Assembly: GCA_965248075.1 (NCBI GenBank)
Contig: CBDFIL010000003.1
Location: 2,170,001 to 2,234,000, forward strand
Source of the DNA: VXNE01 sp965248075
GTDB taxonomy: Bacteria; Pseudomonadota; Gammaproteobacteria; Pseudomonadales; Azotimanducaceae
Length of the DNA: 64,000 nucleotides
Direction of reading: 5' to 3'
The notes under the pieces were generated by a model. The model searched no databases, was not told the DNA's origin, and saw only the letters and a program-made list of their open reading frames with translations. Every line of letters starts with the position of its first letter. Positions within the stretch are counted from its first letter, which is position 1. Positions 62,672 through 64,000 of this stretch are shown here, piece after piece. The translations under genes and the position numbers were made by a program.

Positions 62672-63474
62672 CGGATCGCTACGCGGTCATCGGCAACCCG
62701 GTCGCGCACAGCCTGTCGCCCCGGATTCACGCCCGCTTTGCCGACCAGACCGGTCAGGATCTGGTCTACACCCGGTTGCATGCGGAGCGCTTCCGGGACG
62801 CGGCGGAGCGGTTCTTCAATGATGGCGGGCAGGGTCTCAACGTCACCCTGCCCTTCAAGCTCGACGCCTTCGAGTGGGTGCGCGGCCGGGGCGCGGCGCA
62901 CGAGGCGGCCGGCGAGGCCGAAGCGGCGAACACGATCGCGATGACGCCGCAGGGCCTGCGCGGGTACAACACGGACGGGGTGGGGCTTCTGCGGGACCTC
63001 GAAGGGAACCTCGGTATCGCCCTGGCTGGCCGGCGGGTGCTGGTGCTGGGCGCGGGAGGCGCCGTACGCGGCGTGCTCGGTCCGCTGCTGCGCGGCGGGC
63101 CGGCGTGTCTGACGGTGGCGAACCGCACGCTCGGCAAGGCGGAGGCGCTGTCGGGCGTGTTCGAGGGCATCGATGTCGCGCCCCTCGACGGGGTGGGGAC
63201 CGACTACGACGTGGTCATCAACGGCACCTCGTCCGGGGTCCAGGGCGGCCGCCCCGCCATCGACGCGGCGGTCGTCGCGGGCGCCTTCTGCTACGACATG
63301 TTCTACGTGCTCCGTGGCGAGACGCCGTTCTGTCGATGGAGCGCCGCGTGCGGCGCGGCCGGTGTCGCCGGCGGGCTTGGCATGCTCATCGAGCAGGCGG
63401 CGGAGGCGTTTCGGATCTGGCGCGGCGTCCGTCCGTCGACACGCGGCGTGGGCGCGTCGTTGGGGGACGGGTGA
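62668..63474 (+). CDS. aroE: Shikimate dehydrogenase
   Basis: 268 residues from ATG 62668, overlapping the tsaC stop (ATGA). YAVIGNPVAHSLSPRIH holds the shikimate-binding Ser residues, LNVTLPFKLDAFEWV the catalytic Lys, YNTDGVGLLRDLE the Asp, and LVLGAGGAVRGVLGPLL plus VANRT the NADP site. It catalyses the fourth step of the shikimate pathway. Confidence 0.96.
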   Translation: MTDRYAVIGNPVAHSLSPRIHARFADQTGQDLVYTRLHAERFRDAAERFFNDGGQGLNVTLPFKLDAFEWVRGRGAAHEAAGEAEAANTIAMTPQGLRGYNTDGVGLLRDLEGNLGIALAGRRVLVLGAGGAVRGVLGPLLRGGPACLTVANRTLGKAEALSGVFEGIDVAPLDGVGTDYDVVINGTSSGVQGGRPAIDAAVVAGAFCYDMFYVLRGETPFCRWSAACGAAGVAGGLGMLIEQAAEAFRIWRGVRPSTRGVGASLGDG

Positions 63475-63493
63475 CCCGGAGCCGCGTCGCGCC

Positions 63494-64000
63494 ATGACGC
63501 CCATCTGGGACCCGTGGGCGCTGGCCGCCTGGTGCACGGCATGCGTGCTGGTGATCGTCGGGCTGGCGTGTGCCGTACTGCTGCCGCCACGGTCCGCCGC
63601 GCCGGCAGGGGCGAGGCGCATGTCCCCGAGGCGGGAAGTGGTCTGGACGGTCGTGGCCCTCGTTGCGGTGGTCGCGGTGGCGGTCCCGGCAACGCGTGCC
63701 CGGCTGGGCCAGCAGGAGGCGGGCGGCGCGGATCTCACGGTGGAGGTGCGCGCCAGTCGCTGGCGCTGGGAGTACACGTACCTCGACGGGGGCGGCGCTC
63801 GGCGCTTCGGCTTCGTCAGCAGCGGCGCGACCCCTGCGGATGTGGTCCATGGCAGGGCTGCACGGCGGGAGCACTATCTTCGCGCGGTGGATCGTCCCCT
63901 GGTGATACCGACCGGCCGCAAGGTGCGTTTCCTGGTGACCTCCGCGGATGTCGTGCACGCCTTCTGGGTGCCGGACCTCGGGATCCGCGGCGATGCGGTG
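63494..64000 (+). CDS. coxB: Cytochrome c oxidase subunit II (partial)
   Basis: 169 residues are in the window and the frame is still open at its edge. Two N-terminal membrane helices (WCTACVLVIVGLACAVLLPP and VVWTVVALVAVVAVAVPATR) are followed by the start of the cupredoxin domain: VEVRASRWRWEYTY, then VRFLVTSADVVHAFWVPDLG, the strand with a Cu-A His. The Cu-A CxxxC motif should lie just beyond the end. The loop is somewhat unusual in length. The next genes should include coxA. Confidence 0.85.
   Translation, partial: MTPIWDPWALAAWCTACVLVIVGLACAVLLPPRSAAPAGARRMSPRREVVWTVVALVAVVAVAVPATRARLGQQEAGGADLTVEVRASRWRWEYTYLDGGGARRFGFVSSGATPADVVHGRAARREHYLRAVDRPLVIPTGRKVRFLVTSADVVHAFWVPDLGIRGDAV

Overview
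The window carries the chromosome-origin region of a high-GC gammaproteobacterium, joined on its left to about 27 kb of accessory DNA rich in defence-type and decaying genes. The lineage rests on gene order: atpIBEFHAGDC, then parB-parA-rsmG-mnmG-mnmE-yidC-yidD-rnpA-rpmH, then a divergent dnaA-dnaN-recF-gyrB, then plsC-gmhB, tag, lpxL, trkH-trkA-rsmB-fmt-def and dprA-purE-tsaC-aroE-coxB. I cannot name a genus. A free-living or host-associated marine gammaproteobacterium is only a guess.

Positions 1-8.8 kb hold catabolic and stress genes: a chimeric acetyltransferase/transporter remnant, a haloalkane-dehalogenase-like hydrolase, a glutathione transferase-like protein, a Fic AMP-transferase, a large PQQ/heme c dehydrogenase lipoprotein and a nucleotidyltransferase bracketed by a 35-bp direct repeat. 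Short palindromic elements (GTAGGGGCGACC...GTCCCCTAC) are scattered between these genes. They recur as an array at 35.86-36.25 kb and once near 59.5 kb.

Positions 9.4-27.2 kb form a defence-like island. It has a ThiF/E1-like enzyme, an unknown partner protein and a papain-like cysteine peptidase, next to an XRE-ImmA regulator and a PIN nuclease. It also has an 1128-residue SF1 helicase fused to a Vsr-like nuclease domain, flanked by two decayed copies of one aminoglycoside-phosphotransferase-type locus. Further right are a truncated AIPR gene fused tail to tail with a truncated Dcm methylase, an intact Vsr, an IS630 scrap and a RloC-like zinc-hook ATPase broken by one in-frame TAA. Several of these genes are visibly less GC-rich than the core.

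From 27.4 kb to the end the genes are mostly intact core genes. They read outward from the rpmH-dnaA gap, where oriC is expected. Two 16-bp parS palindromes lie inside recF. They are the loading sites for ParB, whose own gene shows two frameshifts. Two insertions interrupt the core order: a REase-HEPN nuclease plus the palindrome array between atpI and parB, and a nucleotidyltransferase/ribbon-helix-helix pair between def and an N-terminally short dprA. Stop/start overlaps of one to a few bases (GTGA, ATGA, TTGA) link many core genes and imply translational coupling.
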